Positions 51,864 through 62,654 of a DNA stretch of 64,000 nucleotides are shown in pieces. The DNA is taken from NCBI RefSeq assembly GCF_041262165.1, contig NZ_JBGCBY010000026.1, forward strand, positions 59,856 to 123,855, written 5' to 3'. The position numbers and the translations under genes were made by a program. The number at the start of each line of letters is the position of its first letter. Position 1 is the stretch's first letter. The notes below the pieces were generated by a model. That model was not told where the DNA came from. It saw nothing but the letters and a program-made list of their open reading frames with translations, and did no database searches. Origin of the DNA: Streptacidiphilus sp041262165 (GTDB lineage Bacteria; Actinomycetota; Actinomycetes; Streptomycetales; Streptomycetaceae).

Positions 51864-51904
51864 CCGCAGGTGGCAGGGCCGCGGGCGGCCGAGCCCCCTC
51901 CTCG

Positions 51905-53407
51905 CTACAGCTCCATCTCCGCCCGCGCCTGCGCGATCTCCTCCGCCGAGATCGTCAGCGTCTCCGCCGGGTCCGGGGCGGGCTCCAGGTCCGCTCGTCC
52001 CGCCGCGTCGCTGAGCTTGATCATCAGAGCGACCATCAGCCAGTTGGCCACCATCGACGAACCGCCCTGGGCCAGGAACGGCAGCGCCTTGCCGGTCTCG
52101 GGGATGAGTCCGACCACGCCGCCGGCGACGACGAACACCTGCAGGATCAGCGCCGCACCGAGGCCGCCCGCCAGCAGCTTGCCGAAGGGGTCGGAGAGCC
52201 GGATCGCGGCGCGCATGCTGCGCTCGGCGAGCACGATGTAGAGCAGCAGCAGCACCATGATCCCGGCGGTGCCGAGCTCCTCGCCGAACGTGGCGAGAAT
52301 CCAGTCACTGCGGCCCGCGGACCCGATCAGCCACGGCTGGCCCTGCCCGAGCCCGGTGCCGAGGAAGCCGCCGTGGCCGAGCGCGAAGAGCGCCTGCGCC
52401 GGCTGGTCGGAGATGACACCCGGCGGGCGCTGGTTCGCCGGCAGGAAGATGTCCATGGGGTGCAGCCAGGCTGCGACGCGGCCGCCGACGTGCGGCGACA
52501 GTGACCCGACGACGAAGGCGCCGCCCGCCGCCATCAGCGTGCCGACGACGACCCACCCGGTGCGCTCGGTGGCCATGTAGAGCATCACGATGAAGATGCC
52601 GAAAACGATCAGCGAGGTACCGAGGTCCACCTCGAAGATCAGCACCATCATGCTGACCGCCCAGATCGCGATGATCGGTCCGAGGTTGCGCCCCCTGGGC
52701 AGGCTGACGCCCCACACCTTCCGCCCCACCAGGGCGAGCGCATCCCGGTTGGCCATGAGGTAGCTGGCGAAGAAGACAATGATGGCGATCTTGGTGAACT
52801 CGTCGGGTTCGACGGAGAGGCCGCCGAGCCGGATCCACCGCTTGGCTCCGTTGACGTCGCCGGTGAAGAAGGCCGGGGCCATGAGCAGCACCAGCGCGCC
52901 TGCCATCAGTACGTAGGTGTAGCGCTGCAGCACCCGGTGGTGCTTGATCGCTATCACGCAGCCGATGAAGGCGGCAGTTCCGATGACCAGCCACTGGATC
53001 TGGCCGGGCCCGAAGACGACGGCGTTCTTCCCGTAGATCCGCGTGTAGGAGTAGTCCAGCCGATGGATCATCAGCAGTCCGACCCCGCTGAGGAGCACCG
53101 TGATCGGCAGGATCAGCGGGTCCGCGTAGGCCGCCCAGCGCCGTACGACCAGGTGCGCCACCAGCGCGAGCGCGGCCATGCTGCCGACCTGGAGTGCGAA
53201 GCCGCCCGGCAGCGAGCCGTGCAGGGCGAACTCGGCGTCGGCGTCGCCCAGGCCGCAGGCGGCGATCGCGAAGAGCAGCAGCACCAGCTCCAGGTTGCGC
53301 CGTCGCCCGGAATCCCGGTTGGACCCGGTGCCCCCGGCAGAACCGGGGGCCCCACCGGACACGGAGCCCCTGGTGGACCTGGCCCCCGCTCCTCGTCGTG
53401 CGCCCAT
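51905..53407 (-). CDS. FtsW/RodA/SpoVE-family cell-wall polymerase
   Basis: Protein of 500 residues with about ten to twelve helices. SEDS blocks: IYGKNAVVFGPGQIQWLVIGT, NGAKRWIRLGGLSVEPDEFTKIAIIVF, LIFEVDLGTSLIVFGIF, QPAQALFALGHGGFLGTGLGQG, LATFGEELGTAGIM and VGLIPETGKALPFLAQGGSS. SEDS proteins polymerise lipid II with a partner transpeptidase. No penicillin-binding protein gene adjoins it, so RodA, FtsW or a sporulation paralogue cannot be told apart. ATG at 53407; only a weak GGTGG precedes it. It converges on the propeller gene and follows lon. Confidence 0.92.
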   Translation of the reverse strand: MGARRGAGARSTRGSVSGGAPGSAGGTGSNRDSGRRRNLELVLLLFAIAACGLGDADAEFALHGSLPGGFALQVGSMAALALVAHLVVRRWAAYADPLILPITVLLSGVGLLMIHRLDYSYTRIYGKNAVVFGPGQIQWLVIGTAAFIGCVIAIKHHRVLQRYTYVLMAGALVLLMAPAFFTGDVNGAKRWIRLGGLSVEPDEFTKIAIIVFFASYLMANRDALALVGRKVWGVSLPRGRNLGPIIAIWAVSMMVLIFEVDLGTSLIVFGIFIVMLYMATERTGWVVVGTLMAAGGAFVVGSLSPHVGGRVAAWLHPMDIFLPANQRPPGVISDQPAQALFALGHGGFLGTGLGQGQPWLIGSAGRSDWILATFGEELGTAGIMVLLLLYIVLAERSMRAAIRLSDPFGKLLAGGLGAALILQVFVVAGGVVGLIPETGKALPFLAQGGSSMVANWLMVALMIKLSDAAGRADLEPAPDPAETLTISAEEIAQARAEMEL

Positions 53408-53514
53408 CGCCCGAAACCACCCAACCCAGTCGCCGTCAGAACCGTCGCATTCTCGCAGGTCTCGTCCCGAACAGGGACGGCCCCCTCTGTGCGACGGTTC
53501 CACGGCGACTGCTG

Positions 53515-55998
53515 TCAGGCGGCGAGCGAGGCCTCCCCCGCCGGGCTGGACAGGTCCGCCTTGGTCAGCGAGATGGCCGATTCGAGCGCCAGCTCCAGCA
53601 CCTGCCGGACATCGGAGACGGGGTGCACGGTCAGCCGCGCCAGCACCTCGGCCGGGACGTCGTCCAGGTCGGCCTCGTTGCGGGAGGGGATGAGCACCGT
53701 GGTGATCCCGGCCCGGTCCGCCGCGAGCAGCTTCTGCTTGACGCCGCCGATCGGCAGCACCCGTCCGGTCAGGGACACCTCACCGGTCATGGCGACCTCG
53801 GGCCGGACCTTGCGGCCGGAGAGCAGCGAGGCCAGGGCGGTCGTCATGGTGACGCCCGCGCTGGGGCCGTCCTTGGGCACCGCGCCTGCGGGAACGTGCA
53901 GGTGGACGCCGCGGTCCCGAAGGTCGGTGACCGGCAGTTCCAGTTCCGCGCCGTGCGAGCGCAGGAAGGACAGCGCGATCTGCGCGGACTCCTTCATCAC
54001 ATCGCCCAGCTGGCCGGTCAGGGCCAGTCCGGTCGAGCCGGTCTCCGGGTCGGCCAGCGAAGCCTCGATGTAGAGGACGTCGCCGCCGGCGCCGGTGACC
54101 GCCAGCCCGGTCGCCACGCCGGGCACCGCGGTACGGCGCTCGCCGGGCTCCTGTGCGGCCTCGGGGGTGTGGTGCGGTCGTCCGATCAGGCCGCGCAGGT
54201 CACCTGCGGAGACCGTGCGGGGCAGCTCGGTCTCGCCCAGCTCCTGCTGAGCCGCGACCTTGCGCAGGATCCGGGCGACGGCGCGCTCCAGACTGCGCAC
54301 GCCCGCCTCGCGGGTGTACTCGCCGGCCAGGCTGCGCAGGGCCGCCTCGTCCACCGTCACCTCGTCGACGCCGAGCCCGGCCCGCTCCAGCTGCCGGGGC
54401 AGCAGGTGGTCGCGGGCGATGACGACCTTCTCGTCCTCGGTGTAGCCGTCGAGGCGGACCAGCTCCATCCGGTCCAGCAGCGCCTCCGGGATGGCCTCCA
54501 GCACGTTGGCGGTGGCCAGGAAGACCACGTCGGAGAGGTCGAGCTCGACCTCCAGGTAGTGGTCCCGGAAGGTGTGGTTCTGGGCTGGGTCGAGCACCTC
54601 CAGCAGGGCGGCGGCCGGGTCGCCCCGGTAGTCGGAGCCGACCTTGTCGATCTCGTCGAGCAGCACCACCGGGTTCATCGACCCGGCCTCCTTGATGGCG
54701 CGGACGATGCGCCCCGGGAGCGCGCCGACGTAGGTGCGCCGGTGACCGCGGATCTCCGCCTCGTCGCGGACTCCGCCGAGCGCCACCCGGACGAACGAGC
54801 GCCCCATGGCACGGGCCACGGACTCGCCGAGCGAGGTCTTGCCGACGCCGGGCGGGCCGACCAGGGCGAGCACGGCTCCGCCGCGACGGCCGCCGACCAG
54901 GCCGAGGCCGCGGTCGGACCGCCGCTTGCGCACGGCCAGGTACTCCACGATCCGGTCCTTGACGTCGTCGAGCCCGAAGTGGTCGGCGTCCAGCACGGCC
55001 CGCGCTCCAGCGATGTCGTAGGCGTCCTCGGAGCGCTCGTTCCAGGGCAGTTCCAGGACGGTGTCCAGCCAGGTGCGGATCCAGCTGCCCTCGGGGGAGG
55101 CGTCGGAGGACCGCTCCAGCTTGTCAACCTCCTTGAGCGCGGCGTCGCGCACCTTTTCGGGCAGGTCGGCGGCCTCGACCCGGGCGCGGTAGTCCTCCTC
55201 CTCGGAGTCGGGGTCGCCGTTGAGGTCGGCGAGCTCCTTCTTCACCGCGTCGAGCTGGCGGCGCAGCAGGAACTCCTTCTGCTGCTTCTCCATGCCCTCC
55301 TGGACGTCCTTGCGGATGGTCTCCGCTACGTCCTCTTCGGCGAGGTGGTCGCGCAGCAGCTGCAGCGAGAGCTTGAGCCGGGCGACCGGGTCCAGCTCCT
55401 CCAGCACCTGGACCTTCTGCTCGCCGGTCAGGAAGGGCGCGTAGCCGACGTTGTCGGCCAGGTCGGAGACGTCCTCGATCTGCGCGACCCGGTCGACGAC
55501 CTGCCAGGCGCCGCGCTTCTGCAGCCAGGTGGTGGTCAGTGCCTTGTAGTCGCGGACGAGCTCGGTCACGGCGCCCGGCAGCGGGTCCGGCAGGGCCGGC
55601 TGCTCCACCGGAACGGCCTCGACCCAGAGGGCCGCGCCGGGGCCGGTGGTGCCCGCGCCGATCCGGACCCGTCGCACGCCGCGCACCAGCGCCGCGGGGT
55701 CGCCGTCGGCGAGACGGCCGACCTGCTCGATCGTGGCCACGGTGCCGATCGCACCGTAGGAGCCGTCGATCCTGGGCACCAGCAGGACCCGTGGCTTTCG
55801 GGCGCCGGCCACGGTACGGATGCCGGGGGCGTGCGCCCCGCTGTCGCGCACCGCCGCCTGTGCGGCCTCGACGGCCGCACGCACATCGGCGTCGGACAGG
55901 TCCAGCGGAACGACCATGCCCGGCAGCACAGCCTCGTCGTCGAGCGGCAGCACCGGCAGGGTCAGCGAGGCGGACGATGAGGCGGAAGTCGAAGCCAT
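53515..55998 (-). CDS. lon: ATP-dependent protease La (Lon)
   Basis: Protein of 827 residues: N-terminal substrate domain (LPVLPLDDEAVLPGMVVPL), coiled coil (EFLLRRQLDAVKKELADLNG), AAA+ module with Walker A GPPGVGKTSL (about 383) and Walker B VVLLDEIDKV, and a Ser-Lys protease domain with catalytic Ser in KDGPSAGVTM (about 714) and Lys in GGVKQKLLAA (about 754). It degrades misfolded and regulatory proteins. ATG at 55998 with GGAG 7 nt upstream. A ClgR-type box about 75 bp upstream suggests control with the Clp system. Confidence 0.97.
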   Translation of the reverse strand: MASTSASSSASLTLPVLPLDDEAVLPGMVVPLDLSDADVRAAVEAAQAAVRDSGAHAPGIRTVAGARKPRVLLVPRIDGSYGAIGTVATIEQVGRLADGDPAALVRGVRRVRIGAGTTGPGAALWVEAVPVEQPALPDPLPGAVTELVRDYKALTTTWLQKRGAWQVVDRVAQIEDVSDLADNVGYAPFLTGEQKVQVLEELDPVARLKLSLQLLRDHLAEEDVAETIRKDVQEGMEKQQKEFLLRRQLDAVKKELADLNGDPDSEEEDYRARVEAADLPEKVRDAALKEVDKLERSSDASPEGSWIRTWLDTVLELPWNERSEDAYDIAGARAVLDADHFGLDDVKDRIVEYLAVRKRRSDRGLGLVGGRRGGAVLALVGPPGVGKTSLGESVARAMGRSFVRVALGGVRDEAEIRGHRRTYVGALPGRIVRAIKEAGSMNPVVLLDEIDKVGSDYRGDPAAALLEVLDPAQNHTFRDHYLEVELDLSDVVFLATANVLEAIPEALLDRMELVRLDGYTEDEKVVIARDHLLPRQLERAGLGVDEVTVDEAALRSLAGEYTREAGVRSLERAVARILRKVAAQQELGETELPRTVSAGDLRGLIGRPHHTPEAAQEPGERRTAVPGVATGLAVTGAGGDVLYIEASLADPETGSTGLALTGQLGDVMKESAQIALSFLRSHGAELELPVTDLRDRGVHLHVPAGAVPKDGPSAGVTMTTALASLLSGRKVRPEVAMTGEVSLTGRVLPIGGVKQKLLAADRAGITTVLIPSRNEADLDDVPAEVLARLTVHPVSDVRQVLELALESAISLTKADLSSPAGEASLAA

Positions 55999-56071
55999 GA
56001 TCTATCTCCAGTCATGGAAGTTGAGTTACCTGGACTAAAGGAGATTGACCCCCCTGGTGTTCCCCGGGCCT

Positions 56072-56085
56072 GTTCGCTCTGAGCG
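56072..56085. promoter_or_regulatory. ClgR-type box upstream of lon
   Basis: GTTCGC-TCTGA-GCG fits the GTTCGC-N5-GCG site bound by the ClgR activator, which controls clp and lon in Streptomyces. It lies 74 bp before the lon ATG. Confidence 0.6.
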
Positions 56086-56211
56086 ATCGGATCGCGAGCA
56101 GCGCGTCACCGCCCGACCTCACGGAGCGTCAGAAAAAAGTGGAGTGCAGTTTCCCGAATACGGTGTACCTGACATCCCACCCGTCATGGGCAGCCGGTAA
56201 GGTCTACGCCC

Positions 56212-56340
56212 ATGCGCCACCCCCCGAGCTGGTTTATGGACGACAGACTCCCCGGGAACACCGCCAGTACGTACGCTGCGACTGGTGGTCGGCGACGCCG
56301 ATGTGACGGGCCGCAGGGCTCGTCGGGGCGGGCAGCGTGA
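56212..56340 (+). CDS. Possible small leaderless ORF
   Basis: 42 codons from ATG at 56212, beginning MRHPPSWFMDD and ending in an Arg-rich then Gly/Ser tail. TAAGGT at 56198-56203 lies 8 nt upstream, close to leaderless spacing, and no Shine-Dalgarno exists. It lies in the leader of the response-regulator gene, so it may be a uORF. Codon bias is not decisive. Confidence 0.3.
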   Translation: MRHPPSWFMDDRLPGNTASTYAATGGRRRRCDGPQGSSGRAA

Positions 56341-56403
56341 AGAAAGAAAGACGTCGGACAAGACAGTCGGACATGACAGAGCGGGCTGGTGCGGCGACCG
56401 TCG

Positions 56404-56426
56404 CCCCAGGCCCGAAAGCCCTGGGG
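56404..56426 (+). promoter_or_regulatory. Hairpin covering the response-regulator ribosome site
   Basis: CCCCAGG (56404-56410) and CCTGGGG (56420-56426). The right arm overlaps the GGGGG that serves as Shine-Dalgarno for the GTG at 56435. Confidence 0.4.
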
Positions 56427-56434
56427 GCGGTGGC

Positions 56435-57165
<731 letters not shown>

Positions 57166-57169
<4 letters not shown>

Positions 57170-58353
57170 CCCAGGATCCGGGGAACAGCAGGGGCCTGCC
57201 ACCACTGGACCGGACCGACGAGCTCCCGCGCAGTCCGGGCCCGCTGCGCCGCGCGGCCGGCCGGGTCTGGGCGGACCTGCGCCCGCTGGACCCGCTGCGG
57301 TCGATCAAGGCCAAACTGGCCGTCCTGGTGATCACCTCGGTGGGCATCTCCACCCTGATGGTAGTGATGGCGCTGAATTCGGACACCCAGATCCGCATCG
57401 TCATGATCTTCTCGGTCGTCGCCTCGCTGCTGATCACCCAGCTGCTGGCGCATGGAATGACCGCGCCGCTGCGGGAGATGACCGCCGCCGCCCGCGCCAT
57501 GGCTGCGGGCGACTACAGCCGCCAGGTGCGGGCCACCTCGCGGGACGAGGTGGGCGAGCTCGCCACCGCCTTCAACACCATGGCGGGCGACCTGGAGGCG
57601 GCCGACCGGCAGCGCCGCGAGCTGGTCGCCAACGTCTCGCACGAGCTGCGCACGCCCATCGCCGCGTTGCGGGCCGTCCTGGAGAACGTGGTCGACGGGG
57701 TCGTCCGCCCGGAACCGGCCACCATGACCGCCGCTCTGGAGCAGACCGAACGCCTGGGCCGGCTGGTCGCCCACCTGCTCGACCTGTCCAAGATCGCGGA
57801 CGGGGTCGCCTTCCTGGACGCCCGGGAGTTCGGCGTGGAGCCCTTCCTGGCCGGAGTGCTGCGCGGGCTGACCGTCGACGGATCGACCTCCGGCGGCGCG
57901 AGTCGGCGACGCCATGACGTCGCGCTGGCCCTGGACGTCTCCCCCGGCCTGACCGCCGTCGCCGACCAGGAACGGCTGCACCAGGTGGTGGCCAACCTGG
58001 TCGACAACTCCTGCCGGCACAGTCCCAAGGACGGCACGGTGACCGTGCGGGCGCGCGCGGACGCCGGGCGGGGACTGCTGCTCGAGGTCGCCGACCAGGG
58101 GCCCGGCATCCGCCCCGAGGACCGCCACCGCGTGTTCGAGCGCTTCAGCCGGGGCAGCGGCCCGACCGCGCAGGGTCCCGGCAGCGACGGCGGCACCGGC
58201 CTCGGCCTGGCCATCGCCCGCTGGGCGGTGGACCTGCACGGCGGCACGATCGCGGTCGCCGACTCCCCGCTGGGCTGCCTGATCCGGATCACCCTCCCCG
58301 GCCCGCGCGCTCCGCGGAGCTCCACCAGGAGCGGGCCCAGAAGCTCCGTCTGA
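57166..58353 (+). CDS. Sensor histidine kinase
   Basis: Protein of 395 residues: two adjacent membrane helices (about 48-92, AVLVITSVGISTLMVVMAL and IVMIFSVVASLLITQLLAH) with almost no extracellular loop, HAMP domain, phospho-His in VANVSHELRTPIAAL (about 160), N box NLVDNSCRHS, G boxes VADQGPGIRPED and GGTGLGLAIARWA. With so little outside the membrane it probably senses within the membrane or cytoplasm. Start overlaps the response regulator. Three 11-bp repeats cross its stop codon. Confidence 0.92.
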
Positions 58354-58373
58354 GCTCCGTCCGAGCTCCGTCC
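58341..58373. repeat. Three 11-bp tandem repeats across the kinase stop
   Basis: AAGCTCCGTCT (58341), GAGCTCCGTCC (58352) and GAGCTCCGTCC (58363). The stop TGA is at 58351-58353. Confidence 0.8.
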
Positions 58374-58689
58374 GAAGCACGTGCGCGCCGGGGCCCGTCC
58401 GGATCGTGTCCGACTGGGACAGACTTGGGACAATTGCCCGTAGTGCTCCGCCCAGGATCGCAACATTGGCTATCTTGTCTGCTTTTGTCACACTTGCCTC
58501 AGGCGAACAGCTACTCGTTATCCCCCATAACGACCGATCCCTAACGTGCCTTTCCGGCCAAACTCAGCGCCCGCACTGTGATCTGGGCGACGACCGGGGG
58601 GCGGGACCTGCGCAGACAGGCATCGGGGGCGTAGCCTTGGCATCCGCTGTCCACCATCCTTAAGGAAGCGGAAGAGGGCGGTTGCCGCC
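58354..58689 (+). promoter_or_regulatory. Leader of the 2-oxoglutarate dehydrogenase gene
   Basis: 336 bp without a gene. The segment 58430-58540 is clearly less GC-rich (TTGGCTATCTTGTCTGCTTT; GTTATCCCCCATAACG, an inverted GTTAT/ATAAC repeat) and is the likely promoter region. TAGCCT at 58632-58637 is another possible -10 box. Confidence 0.45.
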
Positions 58690-61600
58690 GTGTCGCCACA
58701 GTCCCCCCATACCTCGAACAGCTCGACCGCCACAGAACAGGACCCGGTGCACACCGGTCCCGGCGCCGACCCGACAGCAGGGTTCGGCCCCAACGAGTGG
58801 CTGGTCGACGAGATCTACCAGCAGTACCTCCAGGACCCGAACTCAGTAGACCGCGCCTGGTGGGATTTCTTCGCAGACTACAAAGCCGGCGCCGGCAAGA
58901 GCGCCGCAGCGGGTGCCCCCGCCGGAGCCGAGGTGACGGCGGCACCGCAGACCGCCGCGGCCCCCTCGACCCCGGCAGCGTCCCCCGCGACCGTCGAAGC
59001 AGTCCCGCCGACGCCCGCACCCGCCGCAGCCCCCGTGGCTGCCGCACCCCCCGCCGTCGTGCCGCCCGCCGTCGCACCCCCCGCCGTCGTGCCGCCGAAG
59101 CCCGCAGCTCCGCCCGCGCCCGGCCGGCCCGCGCACTCCACCCCGGCCGAACCGGCCGACGCCCTTAAGGACAGCAAGAACGTGACGTCCCCCGTCGCCC
59201 CCACCGGTCCCGAGCTGATCGCCCTCAAGGGCCCCTCCGCCCGGATCGTCGCGAACATGGACGCCTCACTCTCGGTGCCTACCGCGACCAGCGTGCGCGC
59301 CGTCCCGGCGAAGCTGCTGATCGACAACCGCATCGTGATCAACAACCACCTCAAGCGCGCCCGTGGCGGCAAGGTCTCCTTCACCCACATCATCGGCTAC
59401 GCCATGGTGCAGGCGATCAAGGCCATGCCGGCGATGAACCAGAGCTTCGCGGAGAAGGACGGCAAGCCCTTCCTGGTCAAGCCCGACCACATCAACCTCG
59501 GCCTGGCGATCGACCTCACCAAGCCCAACGGCGAGCGGCAACTCGTCGTCGCCGCCATCAAGAAGGCGGAGACCCTCGACTTCTTCGGCTTCTGGCAAGC
59601 CTACGAGGACATCGTCCGCCGCGCCCGTACCAACAAGCTGACGGTCGACGACTTCTCCGGCGTCACCTGCTCGCTGACCAACCCGGGCGGCATCGGCACG
59701 GTCCACTCCGTGCCGCGGCTGATGCCCGGTCAGGGCACGATCCTCGGCGTCGGCTCGATGGAGTACCCGGCCGAGTTCCAGGGATCGTCCCAGGAGACCC
59801 TGTCCCGCCTGGGCGTGTCCAAGGTCATGACGCTGACCTCGACCTACGACCACCGAGTGATCCAGGGCGCGCAGTCCGGCGAGTTCCTCCGGACCATGCA
59901 CCAGATGCTGCTGGGCCAGGGCGACTTCTACGACCAGATCTTCCAGTCGCTGCGGATCCCCTACGAGCCGGTCCGCTGGGCCACCGACGTGGACATCAGC
60001 CACGACAACGAGGTCAACAAGACCGCCCGCGTTCTGGAGCTGATCCACTCGTACCGGGTCCGCGGCCACCTCATGGCCGACACCGACCCGCTGGAGTACA
60101 AGCAGCGCAAGCACCCCGACCTGGACGTCCAGGGCCACGACCTGACCCTGTGGGACCTGGAGCGCGAGTTCGCGGTCGGCGGCTTCGCCGGCCGGACCAT
60201 GATGAAGCTGCGTGACATCCTGGGCGTGCTGCGCGACTCGTACTGCCGCACCATCGGCGTCGAGTACATGCACATCCAGGACCCCAAGCAGCGCCGCTGG
60301 ATCCAGGCCCGGCTCGAGCGCGGCAACGACAAGCCCGAGCGCGAGGAGCAGCTGCGGATCCTGCGCCGCCTCAATGCCGCCGAGGCGTTCGAGACGTTCC
60401 TGCAGACCAAGTACGTCGGCCAGAAGCGCTTCTCGCTGGAGGGCGGCGAGTCCGTCATCCCGCTGCTCGACGCCGTTCTGGACTCCGCCGCCGAGGCGAA
60501 GCTGCAGGAGGCCGTGATCGGCATGGCCCACCGCGGCCGGCTGAACGTCCTGGCCAACATCGTCGGCAAGTCCTACGCGCAGATCTTCCGGGAGTTCCAG
60601 GGCAACCTGGACCCGAAGTCGATGCACGGCTCCGGCGACGTCAAGTACCACCTGGGCTCCGAGGGCACCTTCACCGGCATCGACGGCGAGACCATCAAGG
60701 TGTCGCTGGCCGCCAACCCCTCGCACCTGGAGGCGGTCGACCCGGTCGTCGAGGGCATCGTCCGCGCCAAGCAGGACATCCTCGACAAAGCTGGCGACTC
60801 GTTCGACGTCCTCGCCGTGCAGATCCACGGTGACGCGGCCTTCGCCGGCCAGGGCGTCGTCGCGGAGACCCTGAACATGTCGCAGCTGCGCGGCTACCGC
60901 ACCGGCGGCACCGTGCACGTGGTGATCAACAACCAGGTCGGTTTCACCGCCGCCCCGGCCGCCTCGCGGTCGTCCATGTACTGCACGGACGTGGCCCGCA
61001 TGATCGAGGCCCCGATCTTCCACGTGAACGGCGACGACCCGGAGGCCGTGGTCCGCGTCGCGCGGCTCGCCTTCGAGTTCCGCCAGGCGTTCAGCAAGGA
61101 CGTGGTCATCGACCTCATCTGCTACCGCCGCCGCGGTCACAACGAGGCCGACAACCCCTCGTTCACCCAGCCGCTGATGTACGACCTGATCGACAAGAAG
61201 CGCTCGGTGCGCAAGCTCTACACCGAGGGCCTGATCGGTCGCGGAGACATCACCGTCGAGGAGGCCGAGCAGGCGCTCAAGGACTACCAGGACCAGCTGG
61301 AGAAGGTGTTCGCCGAGGTCCGCGAGGCCAACTCGACACCCGCCCCGACGACCAGCGAGCGCCCGCAGGCGGACTTCCCGGTCTCCCTGCAGACCGCCAT
61401 CTCCCAGGAGATGGTCAAGCGCATCGCCGAGTCCCAGGTCGCGCTGCCGGACTGGCTGACGGTCCACCCGCGACTGCTCCCGCAGCTGCAGCGCCGTGCC
61501 GCGATGATCGAGGACGGCACCATCGACTGGGCCATGGGCGAGACCCTCGCCATCGGCTCGCTGCTGATGGAGGGTCACCCGGTCCGGCTGGCCGGCCAGG

Positions 61601-62568
61601 ACAGCCGCCGCGGCACCTTCGGCCAGCGCCACGCTGTGCTGGTGGACCGGGTCACCGGCGAGGACTACACCCCGCTGCTGTACCTGACCGAGGACCAGGC
61701 CCGCTACACCATCTACGACTCGCTGCTCAGTGAGTACGCGGCGATGGGCTTCGAGTACGGCTACTCGCTGGCGCGCCCGAACGCCCTGGTCGCCTGGGAG
61801 GCCCAGTTCGGCGACTTCGTCAACGGCGCCGCCACCATCGTCGACGAGTTCATCACCTCCGCCGAGGCCAAGTGGGGCCAGACCTCAGGGGTCACCCTGC
61901 TGCTGCCGCACGGCTACGAGGGCCAGGGCCCGGACCACTCGTCCGCCCGCATCGAGCGCTTCCTGCAGCTGTGCGCGGACAAGAACATGACCGTCGCTCA
62001 GCCGACCCTGCCGTCGAACTACTTCCACCTGCTCCGGTGGCAGGTCCACAACCCGCACCACAAGCCGCTGATCGTCTTCACCCCGAAGTCGATGCTGCGT
62101 CTGAAGAGCGCGGCGTCCAAGGCGGATGAGTTCACCACCGGCGGTTTCCGCCCGGTGATCGGCGACTCCACGGTCGACCCGGCGAACGTCCGCAAGGTCG
62201 TCATCACGGCGGGCAAGTTCTACTACGACCTGGAGGCGGCCAGGACCGAGCGCGGCATCACCGACACCGCGATCGTCCGCGTCGAGCGCCTCTACCCGCT
62301 GCCGATCGCCGAGCTCCAGGAGGAGCTGCAGCGCTACGGCGGGGACGTCCAGTACGTCTGGGCCCAGGAAGAGCCGGCCAACCAGGGCGCGTGGCCGTTC
62401 ATCGCGCTCAACCTGGTGGACCACCTGGACGTGGTCGTCGGCCGCAACGCCAACAGCTCCAGGCTGCGCCGCGTCGCCCGCCCGTCCTCCTCCGCCCCGG
62501 CGGTCGGCTCGGCCAAGCGGCACGCGGCGGAGCAGGCGCAGCTGATCGAGGACGTCTACTCGATCTGA
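58690..62568 (+). CDS. kgd: Multifunctional 2-oxoglutarate dehydrogenase (E2-E1 fusion)
   Basis: Protein of 1292 residues, the actinobacterial OdhA/Kgd type. An E1 N-terminal helix (NEWLVDEIYQQYLQDPNSVD) precedes a Pro/Ala-rich linker (about 70-160). Then comes an E2-like succinyltransferase domain (SFTHIIGYAMVQAIKAMPAM, catalytic His in TYDHRVIQGAQSGEFLR about 387), then the thiamine-diphosphate E1 (GMAHRGRLNVLANI, GDVKYHLGSEG, GDAAFAGQGVVAETLNMS, INNQVGFTA) and C-terminal transketolase-like domains. No lipoyl domain is present, so it must use the lipoyl groups of the pyruvate dehydrogenase E2. GTG start; the Shine-Dalgarno is weak (GGAAGAGGG about 12 nt away). Confidence 0.96.
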   Translation: MSPQSPHTSNSSTATEQDPVHTGPGADPTAGFGPNEWLVDEIYQQYLQDPNSVDRAWWDFFADYKAGAGKSAAAGAPAGAEVTAAPQTAAAPSTPAASPATVEAVPPTPAPAAAPVAAAPPAVVPPAVAPPAVVPPKPAAPPAPGRPAHSTPAEPADALKDSKNVTSPVAPTGPELIALKGPSARIVANMDASLSVPTATSVRAVPAKLLIDNRIVINNHLKRARGGKVSFTHIIGYAMVQAIKAMPAMNQSFAEKDGKPFLVKPDHINLGLAIDLTKPNGERQLVVAAIKKAETLDFFGFWQAYEDIVRRARTNKLTVDDFSGVTCSLTNPGGIGTVHSVPRLMPGQGTILGVGSMEYPAEFQGSSQETLSRLGVSKVMTLTSTYDHRVIQGAQSGEFLRTMHQMLLGQGDFYDQIFQSLRIPYEPVRWATDVDISHDNEVNKTARVLELIHSYRVRGHLMADTDPLEYKQRKHPDLDVQGHDLTLWDLEREFAVGGFAGRTMMKLRDILGVLRDSYCRTIGVEYMHIQDPKQRRWIQARLERGNDKPEREEQLRILRRLNAAEAFETFLQTKYVGQKRFSLEGGESVIPLLDAVLDSAAEAKLQEAVIGMAHRGRLNVLANIVGKSYAQIFREFQGNLDPKSMHGSGDVKYHLGSEGTFTGIDGETIKVSLAANPSHLEAVDPVVEGIVRAKQDILDKAGDSFDVLAVQIHGDAAFAGQGVVAETLNMSQLRGYRTGGTVHVVINNQVGFTAAPAASRSSMYCTDVARMIEAPIFHVNGDDPEAVVRVARLAFEFRQAFSKDVVIDLICYRRRGHNEADNPSFTQPLMYDLIDKKRSVRKLYTEGLIGRGDITVEEAEQALKDYQDQLEKVFAEVREANSTPAPTTSERPQADFPVSLQTAISQEMVKRIAESQVALPDWLTVHPRLLPQLQRRAAMIEDGTIDWAMGETLAIGSLLMEGHPVRLAGQDSRRGTFGQRHAVLVDRVTGEDYTPLLYLTEDQARYTIYDSLLSEYAAMGFEYGYSLARPNALVAWEAQFGDFVNGAATIVDEFITSAEAKWGQTSGVTLLLPHGYEGQGPDHSSARIERFLQLCADKNMTVAQPTLPSNYFHLLRWQVHNPHHKPLIVFTPKSMLRLKSAASKADEFTTGGFRPVIGDSTVDPANVRKVVITAGKFYYDLEAARTERGITDTAIVRVERLYPLPIAELQEELQRYGGDVQYVWAQEEPANQGAWPFIALNLVDHLDVVVGRNANSSRLRRVARPSSSAPAVGSAKRHAAEQAQLIEDVYSI

Positions 62569-62585
62569 CGGTCTGAGATCCACCC

Positions 62586-62624
62586 GGGCCCGGCACCCCT
62601 CCCTCGTGGAGGGGGGCCGGGCCC
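62586..62624 (+). terminator. Hairpin after the 2-oxoglutarate dehydrogenase gene
   Basis: GGGCCCGG plus CCCCTCC (62586-62602) pair with GGAGGGG plus CCGGGCCC (62608-62624), with a 2-nt internal mismatch. Confidence 0.8.
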
Positions 62625-62654
62625 TCCCCACACCCCCGATCAGGAGATCCACTC

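Noticed and set aside
59266..61632. 788-codon minus-strand frame
   Set aside because: Shadow of the 2-oxoglutarate dehydrogenase gene.
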